DNA of 64,000 nt from Nocardioidaceae bacterium (GTDB taxonomy: Bacteria; Actinomycetota; Actinomycetes; Propionibacteriales; Nocardioidaceae), in the NCBI GenBank assembly GCA_018672315.1, contig CP076053.1, positions 248,001 through 312,000 on the forward strand, written 5' to 3'. Positions 43,922 to 54,946 of this stretch are shown here, in pieces (position 1 is the stretch's first letter; each line of letters begins with the position of its first letter). A program made the translations under genes and the position numbers. Below the pieces are notes generated by a model. It was not told the origin of the DNA. It ran no database searches and saw only the letters and a program-made list of their open reading frames with translations.

Positions 43922-45559
43922 TCAGTTCCGCGCGTGACCTCCGCCGCGTCGCAACCCGAAGGTGAACCCGTCCACGAGCGCCTCCCACGAGGCCTCGACC
44001 AGGTTCGGGCCCACGCCCACGGTCACCCACGAGGACTCCCCGTCGGAGGTCTCGATGAGCACCCGGGTGATCGCGTCGGTGCCGTGGCCCTGGTCGAGGA
44101 TGCGCACCTTGTAGTCGATCAGCTCGAAGCGGGACACCGCCGGGTGCGCCCCTCGGATCGCGCCGCGGAGCGCCTGGTCGAGCGCGTTCACCGGGCCGTT
44201 GCCCTCGCCGGTGACCACGAACCGCTCCCCCGAGGCCGTCAGCTTCACGGTGGCCTCCGAGACCGCCGTGGAGGCGGGCATCGTCTCGGTGATCACGCGC
44301 CAGGACTCGACGTCGAAGAAGCTCGGCCGCTCCCCGGTGACCATCTCCTCCAGGAGCAGCTCGAAGGAGGCGTCCGCCGCCTCGAAGGTGTAGCCGCGGG
44401 ACTCCATCCCCTTGACCCGCTCGGTGATGGCGGTGACCAGCTCCTTGTCGGCCGACAGGTCGAAGCCGAGCTCGCGTCCCTTCAGCTCGATCGAGGCGCG
44501 GCCCGCCATGTCCGAGACGAGCAACCTCATGTCGTTGCCGACGCCGGCGGGGTCCATGTGCTGGTAGAGGTTCGGGTCGACCTTGATCGCCGAGGCGTGC
44601 AACCCCGCCTTGTGGGCGAAGGCCGAGGTGCCGACGTACGGCTGTCGCGAGGCGGGCGGCACGTTGGTGACCTCGGCGACCGCGTGGGCGATGCGGGTGG
44701 CGTCGGCCAGCAGCCCGGGTGGCAGCACCTGCTTGTCGAGCTTGAGCTCGAGGTTCGCCACGACCGAGACGAGGTCGGCGTTGCCGGTGCGCTCGCCGTA
44801 CCCGTTGATCGTGCCCTGCACGTGGGTCGCACCGGCGTCGACGGCCGACAGGGTGTTCGCCACGGCGCAGCCGGTGTCGTTGTGGCAGTGGATGCCGATG
44901 CGACCCCCGCTGCCCTCCACCGCCCCGACCACGTCGTCCACGACGTCGCCGACCCAGCTGGGCAGCATGCCGCCGTTGGTGTCGCACAGGGCCGCGACCT
45001 CTGCGCCGGCCTCGAAGGCCGTACGCAGCACCTCGATCGCGTAGTCGCGGTTGTCGCGGTAGCCGTCGAAGAAGTGCTCCGCGTCGAGGAAGACCCGCTG
45101 GCCCTCGCCGCGCAGGTGCGAGACCGTGTCGCGGATCATCGCGAGGTTCTCCTCCAGCGTCGTGCGGAGCGCGAGCTCGACGTGGCGGTCGTGGGACTTC
45201 GCGACCAGGGTGACGACCTTCGCCCCGGAGTCGCGCAGCGCGGCGACGAGCGGGTCGTCGGCGGCTGCGACCCCGGCGCGACGGGTGGCCCCGAAGGCGG
45301 CGAGCGTCGCGTGCCGCAGGTCGAGCTGCTCGCGCGCCGCGGCGAAGAAGGCGGTGTCCTTGGGGTTCGCACCGGGCCACCCGCCCTCGATGAACCCCAC
45401 GCCCAGGTCGTCCAGCGACCGGGCCACGGACAGCTTGTCGGCGACGGAGAGCGAGAGGCCCTCCTGCTGGGCGCCGTCGCGCAGGGTCGTGTCGTAGACG
45501 TGGAACAGCTCCGGGTCCAGGGACGCGGCGGCGGTCGCGGGAGTACGGGTCTCAGTCAT
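43922..45559 (-). CDS. cimA: Citramalate synthase
   Basis: Condenses acetyl-CoA and pyruvate to (R)-citramalate, a threonine-independent route to 2-oxobutyrate for isoleucine. The 545-residue protein has the HMGL-like catalytic barrel ([82 protein letters not shown]). The C-terminal LeuA regulatory domain ([28 protein letters not shown]) is where isoleucine would act. The long form with this architecture is CimA rather than LeuA. It starts with ATG 45559 (GTG 45562 adjacent). The upstream region holds an attenuator. Confidence 0.92.
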   Translation of the reverse strand: MTETRTPATAAASLDPELFHVYDTTLRDGAQQEGLSLSVADKLSVARSLDDLGVGFIEGGWPGANPKDTAFFAAAREQLDLRHATLAAFGATRRAGVAAADDPLVAALRDSGAKVVTLVAKSHDRHVELALRTTLEENLAMIRDTVSHLRGEGQRVFLDAEHFFDGYRDNRDYAIEVLRTAFEAGAEVAALCDTNGGMLPSWVGDVVDDVVGAVEGSGGRIGIHCHNDTGCAVANTLSAVDAGATHVQGTINGYGERTGNADLVSVVANLELKLDKQVLPPGLLADATRIAHAVAEVTNVPPASRQPYVGTSAFAHKAGLHASAIKVDPNLYQHMDPAGVGNDMRLLVSDMAGRASIELKGRELGFDLSADKELVTAITERVKGMESRGYTFEAADASFELLLEEMVTGERPSFFDVESWRVITETMPASTAVSEATVKLTASGERFVVTGEGNGPVNALDQALRGAIRGAHPAVSRFELIDYKVRILDQGHGTDAITRVLIETSDGESSWVTVGVGPNLVEASWEALVDGFTFGLRRGGGHARN

Positions 45560-45599
45560 CACGGTCTGCCATCGGTGCGGGGTCGGGTGGACGGGAACG

Positions 45600-45630
45600 A
45601 AAAAGACCTCCCGTCAGCGGACGAGAGGTC
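45600..45630 (-). terminator. Attenuator terminator of cimA
   Basis: On the minus strand an 11-bp stem (one G-U pair; 45605-45615 with 45620-45630) and a four-base loop is followed directly by five T (45604-45600), a rarely perfect intrinsic terminator for this GC content. It lies 41 bases before the cimA start, i.e. in the leader. Confidence 0.85.
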
Positions 45631-45632
45631 GG

Positions 45633-45662
45633 CGCGTCGGGCTCCGGCGGGAGCGCGACGCG
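45633..45662 (-). promoter_or_regulatory. Pause/antiterminator hairpin in the cimA leader
   Basis: CGCGTCG pairs with CGACGCG, extended by five further pairs past one mismatch. The hairpin directly follows the stop codon of the leader peptide and precedes the terminator, as pause hairpins do in ribosome-mediated attenuation. Confidence 0.65.
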
Positions 45663-45692
45663 CTAGCGAATCAGGATGCTCGCGAGAGGCAC
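45663..45692 (-). CDS. Leader peptide VPLASILIR (putative)
   Basis: A 9-codon frame GTG-CCT-CTC-GCG-AGC-ATC-CTG-ATT-CGC-TAG. It is enriched at its end for Ile-Leu-Ile, the amino acids whose supply cimA serves. It lies just upstream of two hairpins and 104 bases before cimA. No Shine-Dalgarno is seen; as in other actinobacterial leader peptides, the transcript may be leaderless. Translation is inferred, not shown. Confidence 0.6.
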   Translation of the reverse strand: MPLASILIR

Positions 45693-45736
45693 GTGCTCAG
45701 TGTGCCACGCGCCTGCGCCCCGGGCCGTCGCGCATC

Positions 45737-47482
45737 TCACCGCACCCACGCCCGCGGCGACCCGAAGGGGGCCCAGTCCGGCCCCGGCGCCGCGCCGAAG
45801 GCGAGCAGCGCGGTCGCCAGAGCGAGCACGCAGACGACCGTCAGCGCCGTCGCGCGGGAGCGCGCCACCTGGCGGACGGCGCGGTCCAGGGGGTGGCGTA
45901 CGCGACGCGCGCCCGGCCCGCGGGTGACGGCCACCGCGAGCGCCGCGCCCGCGAGGACCAGCCCTCCCTGCACCGGCGCCCCGAGCACGACCGCACCGGT
46001 CCCGACGACGGCGACCACGGCCGCCACCCACACCCCGAGCACGGCGGTGCCGCCGAGGGCGACGAGCGCGAACCAGGGCGAGACGAGCAGGGCGGCGGGG
46101 CCGTCGTACCAGCGGCTGCGACCGCGTCGCCAGACCTTCTCCCGACGGGCCTGGGACGTCCACGACCACGTGCGGAGCGCGTGCGCCGCGACGAGCACGA
46201 CACCCAGTGCGACCCACGGTGCGGCGAGGAAGGCCGTCACCGCCACCGCGAGGAGGCCGACCCGCAGGGACCCGACCAGGGCGCCCGGGTCCTCGCTCCG
46301 GCGCCCGGGAGCCGGCGAGGGCCCCGGGGCGTACGCGCCCGCGCGGTCTCTGGGGGTCGAGGGAGCCGCAGGGGCCACGGGGGCCTGCTCGGGACGGGGC
46401 TCGACGGGCAGCCTGCGCGTCAGCGGAGGCGCGGCGGGAGCGACGACCGTCTCCCGCCGCGTGGGTGCGGCGTCACCGAGCCGGCGGGTCAGCGCCGTCG
46501 CCGGACCGCGCAGCAGCGAGGTGAGGCGTCCGGAGCGGACGGCGGCCGCGCCCACCACGAGCGGCATCGTCGGGTCGGGCTCGGGCACCGGGCGCGTCGA
46601 GGCCGCCGTGGCCTGCTGCGGGGCCCGCACCGGGGCGTACGCCGCCGCGTCGGTGTCGGGGATCGCCGCGAGCGCCGTGAACAGCGTCTGTGCGCTCGGC
46701 CGACGGGCGGGGTCGGGGTCCAGGCACGCCTGCACCATCGGACGCAGCCCGGGGTCGACCTCGGAGAGGTCGTGCTCGGCGCGGCGTACGCGGTCCATCA
46801 CCGCGACCGCGGGGCCGGACCCGAAGGGCGCGCGTCCCGTCGCGGCGTACGCCAGGCACGCGCCGAAGGCGTGCACGTCGGCGGCGGGTGTCGCCTCGTC
46901 CCCGGTGAGCACCTCGGGTGCGAGGTATCCCGGGGTGCCCATCAGGAAGCCCGCCTGGGTCAGCCGGCTGTCGTCGGCGAGCCGGGCGAGACCGAAGTCG
47001 ATGAGGACGGGCGAGCGGCCCTCCATCAGCACGTTGGCGGGCTTCACGTCGCGGTGCACGACGCCGGCGGCGTGCACGACGCTCAGCGCCTCCGCGAGGC
47101 AGCGGGCGAACCAGCGCAGGTCCCGGCCGGTCAGCGGCCCCTCGGCACGGACGTGCTCGTGGAGGCTCCAGCCCGGCACGTAGCGGGTGGCGACCCAGGG
47201 CACCTCGTGCCACGGGTCGGCGTCGAGCACGGCCGCCACCCGGGGGGAGTCGACCCGGCCGAGCAGCGCCACCTCACGGGCCAGCCGCTCGCGGGACTCG
47301 GTGTCGGAGACCACGTGGGGACGCAGCACCTTCAAGGCCACCCGGCGGCCGTCCGCGGCCGAGGCCAGGTGCACCACTCCCATGCCGCCCTCGCCGATGC
47401 AGGACTGCAGGCGCCAGGGGCCGACGTGCGTACGCCGGGGCCCGGAACCCGCGCCGGGACGGTCGTCGACGCTCACGCTCAT
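45737..47482 (-). CDS. Serine/threonine protein kinase with C-terminal membrane domain
   Basis: A 581-residue PknB-type kinase. The kinase domain (residues ~20-280) has GEGGMGVVHLA, K51, HRD at 143-145, and DFG at 162-164 with MGTPGYLAPEV. A Pro/Ala-rich linker of about 110 residues follows. The C-terminus (about 390-575) holds several hydrophobic segments and no PASTA repeats. The sensor role and substrates are unknown. It lies between ilvE and the cimA leader, all on one strand. Confidence 0.9.
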   Translation of the reverse strand: MSVSVDDRPGAGSGPRRTHVGPWRLQSCIGEGGMGVVHLASAADGRRVALKVLRPHVVSDTESRERLAREVALLGRVDSPRVAAVLDADPWHEVPWVATRYVPGWSLHEHVRAEGPLTGRDLRWFARCLAEALSVVHAAGVVHRDVKPANVLMEGRSPVLIDFGLARLADDSRLTQAGFLMGTPGYLAPEVLTGDEATPAADVHAFGACLAYAATGRAPFGSGPAVAVMDRVRRAEHDLSEVDPGLRPMVQACLDPDPARRPSAQTLFTALAAIPDTDAAAYAPVRAPQQATAASTRPVPEPDPTMPLVVGAAAVRSGRLTSLLRGPATALTRRLGDAAPTRRETVVAPAAPPLTRRLPVEPRPEQAPVAPAAPSTPRDRAGAYAPGPSPAPGRRSEDPGALVGSLRVGLLAVAVTAFLAAPWVALGVVLVAAHALRTWSWTSQARREKVWRRGRSRWYDGPAALLVSPWFALVALGGTAVLGVWVAAVVAVVGTGAVVLGAPVQGGLVLAGAALAVAVTRGPGARRVRHPLDRAVRQVARSRATALTVVCVLALATALLAFGAAPGPDWAPFGSPRAWVR

Positions 47483-47531
47483 GGTCAGCGACGGTACGCC
47501 AGCCCGTGGCGCGCCCGAGCCTGGCGCGCGG

Positions 47532-48617
47532 TCAGCAGACCTGCGTCATCCAGCCGAAGGGGTCCTCCGCGCGGCCGTACTGCACGTCGACCAGCGCCTG
47601 CCGGATCGCGGTGGTGACCGGGCCGATCTCCTCACCGGTGCCGACCTCGCCACCGTCCCAGCGCAGGGTCCCGACGGGCGTGACGACCGCGGCCGTGCCG
47701 CAGGCGAAGACCTCGGTGATGCGGCCCGAGGCGACGCCCTCGCGCCACTCGTCGATCGAGATGCGCCGTTCGACGACCTCGTGGCCGCGCGCCCGGGCGA
47801 GCTCGATGATCGCCGAGCGCGTGATGCCTTCGAGGATCGTGCCGGTCTCGGGGGTGACGATCGACCCGTCGTCGTGCACGAAGTACATGTTCATGCCGCC
47901 GAGCTCCTCGACGTACCGCCCCTCGGCGGCGTCGAGGAACACGACCTGGTCGCACTCGTGCGCGACGGCCTCCTGCTGGGCCACGAGCGAGCTGGCGTAG
48001 TTGCCGCCGGTCTTCGCCGCGCCCATGCCCCCGCGGCCGGCCCGCGTGTACTCCTCGGTGAGCCAGATCGAGACGGGGCGCAGCCCTTTCGCGAAGTACG
48101 CCCCCGCCGGCGAGGCGATCACCATGAAGGTGACGTGCTGGGAGGGGCGGACGCCGAGGAACGCCTCGGAGGCGAACATGAACGGACGCAGGTAGAGGCT
48201 CTTCTCCCCCGCGGCGTCGGGCACCCAGCGCTGGTCGACCCGCACGAGCTCGCGCACGCAATGCACGAAGTCGGCCACCGGCAGCTCGGGAAGGGCCAGC
48301 CGCGCCGAGGAGCTGACCATGCGCCGGGCGTTCTCCTCGGCGCGGAACATCCAGACCGACCCGTCCTCGTGACGGTAGGCCTTCATGCCCTCGAAGATCT
48401 CCTGGGCGTAGTGCAGCACCGCGGTGGCGGGGTCGAGGCTGAGGGGTCCGTACGCCGTGATGCGCCCCGCGTGCCACCCCTGGTCGGGGGTCCACTCGAG
48501 CGTGAGCATGTGGTCGGTGAAGTTCGTGCCGAAGCCGGGCGCGGCGAGGATCTCGGCGACCCGTTCCTCAGAGGTCGGCGAGGGGTGGGGCTGGAGGTCG
48601 AGGTGCGGGCCGCTCAT
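47532..48617 (-). CDS. ilvE: Branched-chain amino acid aminotransferase
   Basis: PLP fold-type IV transaminase for the last step of Leu, Ile and Val synthesis. The 361-residue protein shows HYAQEIFEGMKAYRHEDGSVWMFRAEENARRM, LYLRPFMFASEAFLGV, AAKTGGNYASSL with the PLP lysine, and ITRSAIIELARARGHEV...EVFACGTAAVVTPVG. It follows leuB by 28 bp, so leuB-ilvE form an operon. Confidence 0.97.
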   Translation of the reverse strand: MSGPHLDLQPHPSPTSEERVAEILAAPGFGTNFTDHMLTLEWTPDQGWHAGRITAYGPLSLDPATAVLHYAQEIFEGMKAYRHEDGSVWMFRAEENARRMVSSSARLALPELPVADFVHCVRELVRVDQRWVPDAAGEKSLYLRPFMFASEAFLGVRPSQHVTFMVIASPAGAYFAKGLRPVSIWLTEEYTRAGRGGMGAAKTGGNYASSLVAQQEAVAHECDQVVFLDAAEGRYVEELGGMNMYFVHDDGSIVTPETGTILEGITRSAIIELARARGHEVVERRISIDEWREGVASGRITEVFACGTAAVVTPVGTLRWDGGEVGTGEEIGPVTTAIRQALVDVQYGRAEDPFGWMTQVC

Positions 48618-48645
48618 GCCCGGAACCTACCGCGCGAGCGGCGCC

Positions 48646-49731
48646 TCAGGACAGGCGCGCGGCGACGGCGTCGCCGACCTCCGGCGTACGCAGCGTCGTG
48701 CCCGGCGCTCGGTCCGCGAGCTCGGCCACGACAGCGTCGTCGATGCGGCGGGCGGCCTCGTCGAGACCCAGGTGCTCGCACAGCAGGGACGCCGAGAGGA
48801 TCGCCGCCGTCGGGTCGGCCTTGGCCTGCCCGGCGATGTCGGGGGCGGACCCGTGGACGGGCTCGAACATGCTGGGCGCGGTGCGGTCGGGGTTCACGTT
48901 GCCGGACGCGGCGAGACCGATGCCCCCGGTGACCGCGGCGGCGAGGTCGGTGACGATGTCGCCGAAGAGGTTGTCGGTCACGATGACGTCGAACCGTGCC
49001 GGGTCGGTGGCCAGGAAGATCATCGTGGCGTCGACGTGCAGGTAGTCGACCTCGACGTCGGGGAACTCCTCGCCGACCTCGCGGACCAGACGCGTCCACA
49101 CCGCACCGGCGTGCACCAGCACGTTCGTCTTGTGCACGAGGGTCAGTCGGCCGCGGCGCTTCTGCGCGCGACGGAAGGCGTCGCGGACGACGCGCTCGAC
49201 GCCGAAGGCGGTGTTGATGGAGACCTCGGTCGCCAGCTCGGCCGGCGTGCCGGCGCGGATCGCGCCGCCGTTGCCGACGTACGGACCCTCGGTGCCCTCG
49301 CGGACGACGACGAAGTCGATGTCGCCGGGGTCGGCCAGCGGTGAGGTGGCTCCTGGGAAGATGCGCGAGGGCCGCAGGTTGACGTAGTGGTCGAGCTCGA
49401 AGCGCAGCCGCAGCAGCAGCCCGCGCTCGAGGATGCCGGGTGGGAGGTTCGGGTCGCCGGGCTTGCCGCCGACGGCACCGAGGAGGATCGCGTCGTGCTG
49501 ACGGATCTCGGCCAGCACGGAGTCGGGCAGCACCTCGCCGGTGCGCAGGTAGCGCTCCGCGCCCAGGTCGTAGTCGGTCTGCTCGAGCATCACGTCGCCC
49601 GGCAGCACCTGACGCAGCACCTTCAGCGCCTCCGCGGTGACCTCCGGGCCGATGCCGTCACCGGGCACGTGGGCGAGACGGAGGGGGCCGGTGTGGGCGG
49701 CGGCGGGCTGGGAGGCTGTGGCGTCGGGCAT
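48646..49731 (-). CDS. leuB: 3-isopropylmalate dehydrogenase
   Basis: NAD-dependent oxidative decarboxylase of the leucine pathway. The 361-residue protein (ATG 49731) shows [60 protein letters not shown], and [30 protein letters not shown]...[13 protein letters not shown]. It is divergent from an O-methyltransferase gene across 75 bp. No attenuator was found here. Confidence 0.97.
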   Translation of the reverse strand: MPDATASQPAAAHTGPLRLAHVPGDGIGPEVTAEALKVLRQVLPGDVMLEQTDYDLGAERYLRTGEVLPDSVLAEIRQHDAILLGAVGGKPGDPNLPPGILERGLLLRLRFELDHYVNLRPSRIFPGATSPLADPGDIDFVVVREGTEGPYVGNGGAIRAGTPAELATEVSINTAFGVERVVRDAFRRAQKRRGRLTLVHKTNVLVHAGAVWTRLVREVGEEFPDVEVDYLHVDATMIFLATDPARFDVIVTDNLFGDIVTDLAAAVTGGIGLAASGNVNPDRTAPSMFEPVHGSAPDIAGQAKADPTAAILSASLLCEHLGLDEAARRIDDAVVAELADRAPGTTLRTPEVGDAVAARLS

Positions 49732-49806
49732 GACCTCGAGGATAGGACGTCGCTGTCCGAGTGGCGGACGCCGGATCCCAGCTGGTGGGACACCTAGACT
49801 GACCGG

Positions 49807-50373
49807 GTGAGCGGCCCCCACGACCTGCCGGCGATCGTGCAGCGCGCCTTCGACCTCTCCCGGCGCAGCGGGTTCGTGTCGTTCTGCCGCAACGAGACCG
49901 GACGCCTGCTGGCCTCGCTGGCCGCGAGCCGGCAGGGGACCCTCGCCGAGATCGGCACCGGCACGGGGGTCGGCGCCGCGTGGCTGCGTTCGGGCCTGGC
50001 CCCGGGAGCCCATCTCGTCACCGCGGAGCTCGACGCGCGGCTGGCCGACACCGCCGCCGGAGTCTTCGCCGGGGACCCGCAGGTGGAGGTGCTCGCCGCG
50101 GACTGGCAGTCACTGGTGGAGCGGGGCCCGTTCTCCCTGCTGTTCTGCGACTCCTCGCTCGCGGAGGCCTCCAACCCGGCCACGTTGGCCGAGCTCGTCG
50201 AACCGGGCGGTGTCGTCGTGGTCGACGACTTCGTCGCCACGACCACCTGGCCACCGCTGGTCGACGGTCGCGTCGACACGCTGCGCCAGGCCTGGCTCAC
50301 TCACCCCGACTTCGTCGCGTCCCAGGTGCTGGTCACCGAGGACGCCGCCGTCGTGATCGCGAGCCGTCGATGA
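49807..50373 (+). CDS. Class I SAM-dependent O-methyltransferase-like protein
   Basis: A 188-residue methyltransferase. SAM motif I is [33 protein letters not shown] follows as motif II, and LLFCDSS corresponds to the catalytic aspartate strand of catechol O-methyltransferase-like enzymes. The GTG is preceded at six bases by TAGACT, which fits a leaderless promoter. It is coupled to the next methyltransferase gene by an ATGA overlap. Small O-methyltransferases of this type next to leuB recur in actinobacteria; the substrate is unknown. Confidence 0.85.
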   Translation: MSGPHDLPAIVQRAFDLSRRSGFVSFCRNETGRLLASLAASRQGTLAEIGTGTGVGAAWLRSGLAPGAHLVTAELDARLADTAAGVFAGDPQVEVLAADWQSLVERGPFSLLFCDSSLAEASNPATLAELVEPGGVVVVDDFVATTTWPPLVDGRVDTLRQAWLTHPDFVASQVLVTEDAAVVIASRR

Positions 50374-51152
50374 GCGCCCGCGACCAGGCGGCGCGCGACC
50401 GGCTCCTCGCACTCCTCGACCAGGACCGGTGCCGGCGACCACGTCCCGACGAGCGCGGCTGGTACGACGCGGGCACCGCTCCCGACGTCTCCACCCGCGG
50501 TCAGTCGCTGATGAGGTCCCGGGCGTACGCGACCGCCTACCGGGTGGTGCGGCCCGCACTCTTCCGCGTGGCCGGCATCGGCAGGTCCCCCTCCGCGGAG
50601 GAGGAGCGGCGACGGGCCGTACGCCTGTTGACCCTGTCCCCCGGCGACACGGTGCTCGACCTGTGCTGCGGGCCCGGCAACTTCACCGGGGTCTTCGCCG
50701 ACGCCGTGGCGCCCGGCGGACTGGCCATCGGCCTCGACGCCTCCGACGCCATGCTCGCGCGGGCGGTCGAGGAGCAGGCCGGCGAGGCCTGCACCTTCCT
50801 GAAGGCCGACGCCGCGCGCATCCCGCTCCCGGACGCCAGCGTGGACGCCGTCGCCTGCTTCGCCGCGCTCTACCTCGTCGACGACCCGGCGGCGGTCCTG
50901 ACCGAGGCCGTACGCGTCCTGCGGCCGGGCGGGAGGCTCGCGGTGATGACGAGCCACGTGCACGACGAGGGGGTGCTCGGAGGGCCCGTGCGCGCCCTGG
51001 CTCGTGTCAACCGTGAGCTGTCCGGCATCCGCGGTTTCGGCCACCAGGAGGTCGTCGACCTCGTCCGGGCCGCCGGTGCGGGAGACGTGCACCGGCGGGT
51101 GGAGGGCTTCACCCAGCTGGTGACGGCGCGCGCGCCGCGCAGAGCGCCCTGA
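50370..51152 (+). CDS. Class I SAM-dependent methyltransferase (UbiE/COQ5-like)
   Basis: A 260-residue methyltransferase with motif I VLDLCCGPGNFTGVFADAV, ASDAMLARAVEEQ, DAARIPLPDASVDAVACFAALYLVDDPAAVLTEAVRVLRPGGRLAVMTSH. The N-terminal ~90 residues (DERGWYDAGTAPDVSTRGQSLMRSRAYATAYRVVRP) resemble the zinc-less N-domain of RlmA-type or demethylmenaquinone-like enzymes. The substrate is not assignable. It is translationally coupled to the preceding gene and followed by a hairpin. Confidence 0.85.
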   Translation: MSARDQAARDRLLALLDQDRCRRPRPDERGWYDAGTAPDVSTRGQSLMRSRAYATAYRVVRPALFRVAGIGRSPSAEEERRRAVRLLTLSPGDTVLDLCCGPGNFTGVFADAVAPGGLAIGLDASDAMLARAVEEQAGEACTFLKADAARIPLPDASVDAVACFAALYLVDDPAAVLTEAVRVLRPGGRLAVMTSHVHDEGVLGGPVRALARVNRELSGIRGFGHQEVVDLVRAAGAGDVHRRVEGFTQLVTARAPRRAP

Positions 51153-51154
51153 GT

Positions 51155-51178
51155 CGGCGTGTCGACGAGTACACGCCG
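51155..51178 (+). terminator. Terminator after the methyltransferase pair
   Basis: A perfect 8-bp stem CGGCGTGT / ACACGCCG with an 8-base loop, directly after the stop codon. The remaining gap to the osmolyte operon (51179-51378) holds TTGACG at 51236 as a possible -35, but no -10 at proper spacing is evident. Confidence 0.6.
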
Positions 51179-51378
51179 CAGTAAACGTCTCCACGCAAGG
51201 TCTCGCTTAGGTCACGAAGCCGCCGCGCCGGGTTCTTGACGTAGGACTCCTCCGGTCGATGTGTCTATCTTGAGGCGACCACGGGCGTGACCTCCAGCTT
51301 TCCTGCGCCCGACCGTGACACCGGCCCGAGCCGGAGCGGCAGCGAATGCCGCAGGTCAGACGAGAGGACGTGGGGACC

Positions 51379-52030
51379 GTGCAAGGCGCGCCATTTCTCG
51401 AGTATCTGCAGGCGCAGAGCTCGCGCATCATCTCCGACTCGATCGAGCACCTGCTGCTGGCGGTGCAGGTGCTCGCCGTCTCGGCCCTGCTGGCGGTCGT
51501 GCTGTCCGTGCTGACCTACCGCAGCGCGCTCGCGTCCAACTCGCTGCTCAACACCACCGTGGTGGCCTTCACCGTGCCCTCCGTCGCGTTCTTCGCCATC
51601 ATGCAGCCGCTGACGGGCCTCTCGGTGCTCACCGTCTTCGTGCCGCTGGTCGTGTACGCGCTCATCCCGATGGTGCGCAACACCCTGGTCGGCCTGCAGG
51701 GTGTCGACGAGAAGATCATCGACGCCGCCCGCGGGCAGGGCATGAGCCGCACCGCCATCCTGCTGCGGGTCGAGCTGCCGATCGCCTGGCCCGTCATCCT
51801 CACCGGCATCCGCGTCGCGGCGATCCTGACGATCAGCCTGACCGCCATCGCGGCCCTGGTGAACTCCAACATCGGCCTGGGGGGCTTCGTCTTCGACGGG
51901 CTCGACAACCTGGGCAGCTTCAACGCGCTCAACAGCGCACTCGTCGGCACGATCTTCACGGCGGTGCTCGCCGTCGTCGCCGACCTCTTCTTCGTGCTCG
52001 CCCGACGCTTCACGACTCCGAGGGGACTCC

Positions 52031-52038
<8 letters not shown>
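51379..52038 (+). CDS. OpuC/ProU-type ABC transporter permease
   Basis: A ~219-residue permease with about five membrane segments. The EAA loop that contacts the ATPase is ALIPMVRNTLVGLQGVDEKIIDAARGQGMSRTAILLRVELPIAWPVILTGIRVAA. GTG 51379 is preferred (GAGAGG at 7-14 bp); ATG 51346 and GTG 51370 are alternatives. It is the first gene of a four-gene operon encoding two different permeases, one ATPase and a lipoprotein, as in OpuC/OpuB systems. The likely substrate is glycine betaine, choline or a related quaternary amine. Confidence 0.9.
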
Positions 52039-53073
<1,035 letters not shown>

Positions 53074-53077
<4 letters not shown>

Positions 53078-53883
53078 GCGCGACCGACAGCACCGACCGC
53101 CGCACGAGCGAGTCGGAGGCCGAGACCCAGGCCGCGGCTCCCACCGCGGACACCAGCGGCCTCGCGCCGCGGTTCGGCATCCGCGACCTGGTGACGCCGG
53201 TCTTCGTCGTGGCTGCGACGGCGGCGATCTTCATCTACATCAACACGGCCGACCTCGACCAGATCGAGGAGAACTCCTTCCGCAACATCGGCGCCCGCGC
53301 GCTCGACCACATCCTGATCTCGTTCGTCATCGCGGGGATCGTGCTGGTCATCGCGGTGTCCCTCGGCATCCTGGTGACCCGCCCGCGGTTCAAGTGGACG
53401 GCTCCGGGGGTGCTCGGTCTCGCGAACGGTGGCCAGGCGATCCCCAGCATCGGTCTGCTCGCGCTCATCGCCGCGGCCTTCGTGGGCTTCTGGGCCGTGG
53501 TGCTGGCGCTCACCGCGTACGCCGTGCTGCCGGTGCTGCGCAACACCATCGTCGGCATCGAGCAGGTCGACGCCGGTGTGAAGGACGCCGCCCGCGGCAT
53601 GGGCATGAGCGGCGGCGAGGTGCTCCGCCGGGTCGAGCTCGTCCTGGCCGTCCCGGTCATCGCGGCCGGCGCGAGGACCGCGCTGGTGCTCGCGGTCGCG
53701 ACCGTGCCCTTCGGTCAGTACCTCGGCTTCGGTGGCCTGGGCGAGCCGCTCTTCACCGGCCTGAAGACCCAGCGAGAGGTCGTCATCTACGCCTGCGCAG
53801 CCCTGATCGCGCTGCTGGCGCTCAGCATCGACTGGCTCGCCGGCGTCGCGCAGCGTCTGATCACCCCGCGCGGCATCGCCTGA
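53074..53883 (+). CDS. OpuC/ProU-type ABC transporter permease 2
   Basis: A 269-residue permease with a ~35-residue charged cytoplasmic N-terminus and about six membrane segments. The EAA loop is VLPVLRNTIVGIEQVDAGVKDAARGMGMSGGEVLRRVELVLAVPVIAAGARTALV. The GTG start overlaps the ATPase stop (GTGA). Together with the first permease it should form a heterodimeric channel. Confidence 0.92.
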
Positions 53884-53964
53884 CCCGACCCCGCGACCCG
53901 ACCCCGCGACCTGACCACAGCGACCGATACGACTCACGTACACGACACACGAAGAGGTAATCCC

Positions 53965-54936
53965 ATGACCAAGCGAACGACACTTCTCGGCACGCTCGCC
54001 GCGACCGCCGCGCTCAGCCTCTCCGCCTGCGGCGTGGGCGGCAACAGCACCGACGTCGCCGACGTCGAGGCCGGCTCCATCGACGCCAGCGCCCTCGAGG
54101 GCCAGACCGTCGCCGTCGGCTCCAAGGAGTTCGACGAGCAGCTCGTGCTCGGCCAGATCGCCCTGCTCGCCCTCAAGGCCGCGGGTGCCGAGGTCGAGGA
54201 CCGCACCGACATCACCGGCTCCACCGCCACCCGCAACGCGCTGCTCGGTGGTGACTTCGACGTCTACTGGGACTACACCGGCACCGGCTGGATCAACTAC
54301 CTCGGCAACGACGAGCCGATCGCCGACTCCCAGGAGCAGTACGAGGCCGTCGCGGAGCAGGACCTCGCCGAGAACGACGTCGTCTGGGGCACCCCGGCGC
54401 CGATGAACAACACCTACGCCTTCGCCACCAACTCCGAGTTCGCGCAGCAGACCGGGGTGCAGAACTACAGCGACATGGGCGAGCTGTCCGAGAGCGACAA
54501 GGGCCAGGTCACCCTCTGTGTGGAGAGCGAGTTCCAGGGCCGTCCCGACGGTCTCCCGGGCTTCCTCGACACCTATGAGATCGACATCCCGGGCAACCAG
54601 GTCGAGAGCTACGGCATCGGCGTCATCTACGACCAGGTGGCCAACGGCAACAACTGCAACTTCGGCGAGGTGTTCACCACCGACGGCCGCATCGCCGCCC
54701 TGGACCTGACCGTGCTCGAGGACGACCAGAACTTCTTCCCGATCTACAACGTCGCCCCGATCGTCATGCAGGAGACCAACCAGCAGACGCCGGGCATCCT
54801 CGAGGTGCTGAACCCGATCTCCGAGGTGATCACGACCGAGAAGATGACCGCCATGAACGAGCGCATCAGCGTCAGCGGTGACGACCCGGCCGTCATCGCC
54901 GAGGACTTCCTCCGCGAAGAGGGCTTCATCAGCTGA
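53965..54936 (+). CDS. Glycine betaine/choline-type substrate-binding lipoprotein
   Basis: A 323-residue binding protein of the OpuAC/ProX family. The signal peptide is MTKRTTLLGTLAATAALSLSAC with C22 as the lipidated cysteine. Core motifs are VAVGSKEFDEQLVLGQIALLALKAAG, GSTATRNALLGGDFDVYWDYTGTGW (aromatic residues that cage quaternary ammonium in this family), and PIYNVAPIVMQETNQQTPGILEVLNPISEVIT. It follows the second permease by 81 bp with AAGAGGTAA before the ATG. Confidence 0.93.
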   Translation: MTKRTTLLGTLAATAALSLSACGVGGNSTDVADVEAGSIDASALEGQTVAVGSKEFDEQLVLGQIALLALKAAGAEVEDRTDITGSTATRNALLGGDFDVYWDYTGTGWINYLGNDEPIADSQEQYEAVAEQDLAENDVVWGTPAPMNNTYAFATNSEFAQQTGVQNYSDMGELSESDKGQVTLCVESEFQGRPDGLPGFLDTYEIDIPGNQVESYGIGVIYDQVANGNNCNFGEVFTTDGRIAALDLTVLEDDQNFFPIYNVAPIVMQETNQQTPGILEVLNPISEVITTEKMTAMNERISVSGDDPAVIAEDFLREEGFIS

Positions 54937-54946
54937 CCTGTCCGGC

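Noticed and set aside
43517-47617. A plus-strand open frame of about 1360 codons
   Set aside because: It lies opposite cimA, the Ser/Thr kinase and a carboxypeptidase, all with clear family motifs. Its product is low-complexity Arg/Gly/Val sequence typical of antisense frames in high-GC DNA.
51236-51280. TTGACG and TATCTT as a promoter of the osmolyte operon
   Set aside because: The spacing is 24 bp, too long for a sigma-70-type promoter.
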